From NCBI GenBank assembly GCA_905221605.1, contig CAJNDS010000558.1, forward strand, positions 907,659-937,830: a stretch of 30,172 nucleotides of DNA, given 5' to 3'. Of the stretch, positions 26,941-30,172 are shown in pieces. Every line of letters begins with the position of its first letter. Within the stretch, counting starts at the first letter, position 1. The notes beneath the pieces are model-generated. The model saw only the letters and a program-made list of their open reading frames with translations. It had not been told where the DNA came from and did no database searches. Both the position numbers and the translations under genes were made by a program. The DNA comes from Symbiodinium natans. Its lineage: Eukaryota; Sar; Dinophyceae; Suessiales; Symbiodiniaceae.

Positions 26941-29318
26941 CAATTTCCCTCCCTATCTCTTATGTTACTTTTCCTTCTTGTGGGGTGTCCCTTTTTCTCT
27001 TGAAGATGCAGAAAACGATTGAAAAGGACACCCGTTCCATCGCCCATCTGTAGGGAAAGAGAGAGAATCATGAGCATCAGCTGGGCTTGCTGCCAATCCA
27101 ACATGGGCGTCCCTTTTAATCGCAGTCTGTGTCCTTTTTTCTCGCTTGAAGATGCAGAAAACGATCCAAAAGCACATCTGTTGGAGGAAGAGAGAAGGAG
27201 AGAGGAGAGATAACAAGGATTGCATATTTAATGGGAAGAGCAAGGAAGAGAATAGAAGACAGATGAATAGAGAAGAGGGAGAGACAAAACAAGGCGCAGA
27301 GAAGATGGCACTCTTCTTTATCTATTCTCTCTCCCTTGTTTCTCCCTTCCCTCTTTCTTTTCGAAATGAGAAAAACAAAAAGGAAGAACTATGAGAAGGA
27401 GAAGAGTAAGGAAAGGAACAGAAGAGATAGGCCGAGAGGATGAATATGATGGAGTATTATGGAAAGGCTCACGCGCAAGGAGTCACCCTCTGCTTACCTT
27501 TTCACTGCTTTGTCATATGAGTTCCTTTCTTGTGTTTTATCAGTTAAAAGGAAGCGGAAGAAGAGAAGGGAAAGGGAAGTGAGAGAGGAAAGATAACAAG
27601 GATGCTATGTTTCCCGAAGCGTGCTGCAAGGAATAGAAGAGACAGGAAGCAAGGAGACGGAATCACAAAATAAGGCGCAAAGCTGTACATATAATCTCTC
27701 CCTTGTCTCTCCCTATTCCCTTTCGAACTAGAAAAAACCATTCTTGCTTTTCACAGATAGGTTCCCTCTCTCCTCTTCAGGAAATCCCCTTTCCCTTATG
27801 TTGCTTTTTGAAGCGAATAAGAAAAAGAGCAGATAAGAAGAGAGGAAAGGGTCAATTTCCCTCCCTATCTCTTATGTTGCTTTTCCTTCTTGTGGGGTGT
27901 CCCTGTTTCTCTTGAAGATGCAGAAACCGATTGAAAAGGACACCCGTTCCATCGCCCATGTGTAGGGAAAGAGAGAGAATCATGAGCATCAGCTGGGCTT
28001 GCTGCCAATCCAACATGGGCGTCCCTTTTAATCGCAGTCTGTGTCCTTTTTTCTCGCTTGAAGATGCAGAAAACGATCCAAAAGCACATCTGTTGGAGGA
28101 AGAGAGAAGGAGGGAGGAGAGATACCAAGGATTGCATATTTAATGGGAAGAGCAAGGAAGAGAATAGAAGACAGATGAATAGAGAAGATGGCGCTCTTCT
28201 TTATCTATTCTCTCTCCCTTGTTTCTCCCTTCCCTCTTTCTTTTCGAAATGAGAAAACAAAAAGGAAGAACTATGAGAAGGAGAAGAGTAAGGAAAGGAA
28301 CAGAAGAGATAGGCCGAGAGGATGAATATGATGGAGTATTATGGAAAGGCTCACGCGCAAGGAGTCACCCTCTGCTTACCTTTTCACTGCTTTATCATAT
28401 GAGTTCCTTTCTTGTGTTTTATCAGTTAAAAGGAAGCGGAAAAAGAGAAGGGAAAGGGAAGTGAGAGAGGAAAGATAACAAGGATGCTATGTTTCCCGAA
28501 GCGTGCTGCAAGGAATAGAAGAGACAGGAAGCAAGGAGACGTAATCACAAAATAAGGCGCAAAGCTGTACATATCATCTCTCCCTTGTCTCTCCCTATTC
28601 CCTTTCGAACTAGAAAAAACCATTCTTGCTTTTCACAGATAGGTTCCCTCTCTCCTCTTCAGGAAATCCCCTTTCCCTTATGTTTCTTTTTGAAGCGAAT
28701 AAGAAAAATAGCAGATAAGAAGAGAGGAAAGGGTCAATTTCCCTCCCTATCTCTTATGTTGCTTTTCCTTCTTGTGGGGTGTCCCAGTTTCTCTTGAAGA
28801 TGCAGAAAACGATTGAAAAGGACACCCGTTCCATCGCCCATGTGTAGGGAAAGAGAGTGAATCATGAGCATCAGCTGGGCTTGCTGCCAATCCAACATGG
28901 GCGTCCCTTTTAATCGCAGTCTGTGTCCTTTTTTCTCGCTTGAAGATGCAGAAAACGATCCAAAAGCACATCTGTTGGAGGAAGAGAGAAGGAGAGAGGA
29001 GAGATACCAAGGATTGCGTATTTAATGGGAAGAGCAAGGAAGAGAATAGAAGACAGATGAATAGAGAAGATGGCGCTCTTCTTTATCTATTCTCTCTCCC
29101 TTGTTTCTCCCTTCCCTCTTTCTTTTCGAAATGAGAAAAACAAAAAGGAAGAACTATTAGAAGGAGAAGAGTAAGGAAAGGAACAGAAGAGATAGGCCGA
29201 GAGGATGAATATGATGGAGTATTATGGAAAGGCTCACGCGCAAGGAGTCACCCTCTGCTTACCTTTCCACTGCTTTATCATATGAGTTCCTTTCTTGTGT
29301 TTTATCAGCAGAAGAGAA
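26941..29318. repeat. 0.9-kb satellite, two full copies and one truncated
   Basis: CAATTTCCCTCCCTATCTCT begins copies at 26941, 27853 and 28735, periods of 912 and 882 bp. The 30-bp difference is a deletion in later copies of the stretch around GAGACAAAACAAGGCGCAGA. The third copy stops at TTTTATCAG (about 29309-29318), where the 55-bp array begins. Copies are almost identical. Each probably contains two diverged monomers of about 0.4-0.45 kb. Confidence 0.93.
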
Positions 29319-29324
29319 GGGAAA

Positions 29325-30172
29325 AGCAAAAATTGAGCCCAACATTTTAGGACCAGGGCTTGCGATCTGACTCTTTGGAGAAAAAAAATCGATTCCAAAA
29401 TCTTAGGGACCAGGGCTTGCGATGTTACTCTTTGGAGCAAGAAATGAGCCCAAAATCTTAAAGACCGGGGCTTGCGATTTCACCTTTTGGAGCAAATACT
29501 GGGCCCAAAATCTTAGGGACCAGGGCTTGCAATTTGACTCCGTGGAGCACAAATCGACCCCGAAATCTTAGGGACCAGGGCTTGCGATTTGACTCTGTGG
29601 AGCACAAATCGACCCCGACAACTTAGGGGCCAGGGCTTGCGATTTGACTCTTTGGAGCAAAAATCGACCCAAAAATCTAAGGGACCAGGGCTTGCGATTT
29701 TACTCTTTGGCGCAAAAACTGGGCCCCAAATCTTAGGGACCAGGGCTTGCGATGTCACTCTTTGGAGCAAAATTGAACCAAAGTCTTAGGGACCAGGGCT
29801 TGCGATTTGACTCTTTGGAGCAAAAACTGTGCCCAAAATCTTAGGGAGCAGGGTTTGCGATTTGACTCTTTGGAGCAAAAACTGGGCCCCAAATCTTAGG
29901 GACCAGGGCTTGCGGTTTGACTCTTTGGAGCAAAAATTGAACCCAAAATCTTAGGGACCAGGGCTTGCGATTTGACTCTTTGAACCAAAAACTGGGCCCA
30001 AAATCTTAGGGACAAGGGCTTGCGATGTCACTCTTTGGAGCAAAAAATGAAACCAAAATCTTAGGGACCAGGGCTTGCGATTTGACTCTTTGGAGCAAAA
30101 ACTGGGCCCCAAATCTTAGGGACCAGGGCTTGCGATTTGACTCTTTGGAGCAAAAATTGAACCCAAAATCTT
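29325..30172. repeat. 55-bp minisatellite, continuing past the window edge
   Basis: About 15 copies of a unit with a conserved core (GGGACCAGGGCTTGCGATTT, then GACTCTTTGGAGCAAAAA) and a more variable tail of about 15 bp (CTGGGCCC or ATTGAACCC, then AAAATCTTA). Measured spacings of the core are 57, 55, 55, 55, 55, 55, 55, 53, 55, 55 and 55 bp. Confidence 0.95.

Noticed and set aside
25826-29134. Repeated 60-100-codon open frames in the satellite as a gene family
   Set aside because: They recur only because the DNA repeats, occur on both strands, and are low complexity (Ser/Phe/Leu or Lys/Arg/Glu).
29325-30172. CRISPR-like array
   Set aside because: The unit repeats head to tail with a conserved core and a tail of only a few related types, with no unique spacers. 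The context is eukaryotic.

Overview
This is eukaryotic nuclear DNA. It has no bacterial operon structure, and it carries plant/alga-type telomere repeats (TTTAGGG), microsatellites, satellites and a large retroelement. The best guess at the source is a dinoflagellate, possibly Symbiodiniaceae-like. On the minus strand, at 24299-24283, lie the 17 bases AGCCATTTTGGCTCAAG, which match the 3' end of the 22-nt dinoflagellate spliced leader. They sit upstream of a non-LTR retrotransposon and in its sense. Assigning the organism from this is inference; no conserved host gene is present to confirm it.

Layout. (i) 1-13.8 kb: a mosaic of more than 25 interstitial telomere-repeat blocks in both orientations (TTTAGGG and CCCTAAA), separated by short sequences in which I recognise no gene. 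It includes a perfect array of about 39 units (4991-5265), a 352-bp tandem duplication (6226-6929) and a 107-bp foldback MITE with an exact 8-bp target-site duplication (8583-8705). (ii) 13.9-24.75 kb: two CCCTCT-type microsatellites enclose about 10.2 kb of minus-strand coding DNA. In sense order this is: spliced-leader relict, leader, ORF1 (coiled coil plus RNA-binding-like domain), ORF2 (APE endonuclease plus reverse transcriptase), a CACCAC-rich spacer, a frame-shifting Pro/Gln/His-rich ORF3, ORF4 (about 860 codons), and a 3' end running into AAAG then GAGGGA repeats. (iii) 24.76-25.74 kb: a short unique stretch and three more telomere-repeat blocks. (iv) 25.88-29.32 kb: a 0.9-kb satellite that looks like a two-monomer higher-order repeat. 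(v) 29.33 kb to the window edge: a 55-bp minisatellite.

How it works together. ORF1 and ORF2 are intact and look like a functional L1-type pair. They share one reading frame and are separated by a UGA and two codons. ORF3 and ORF4 are linked to ORF1 by a repeated leader motif that lies just before the ATG of ORF1, just before the ATG of ORF4 and near the 5' end of ORF3. They differ from ORF1/ORF2 in that their apparent frame changes several times, most often at G5-G11 runs. The most interesting hypothesis is a spliced-leader-bearing, four-ORF dinoflagellate LINE sitting in a GAGGGA microsatellite. The alternative is a LINE next to a second, decaying element of the same family.
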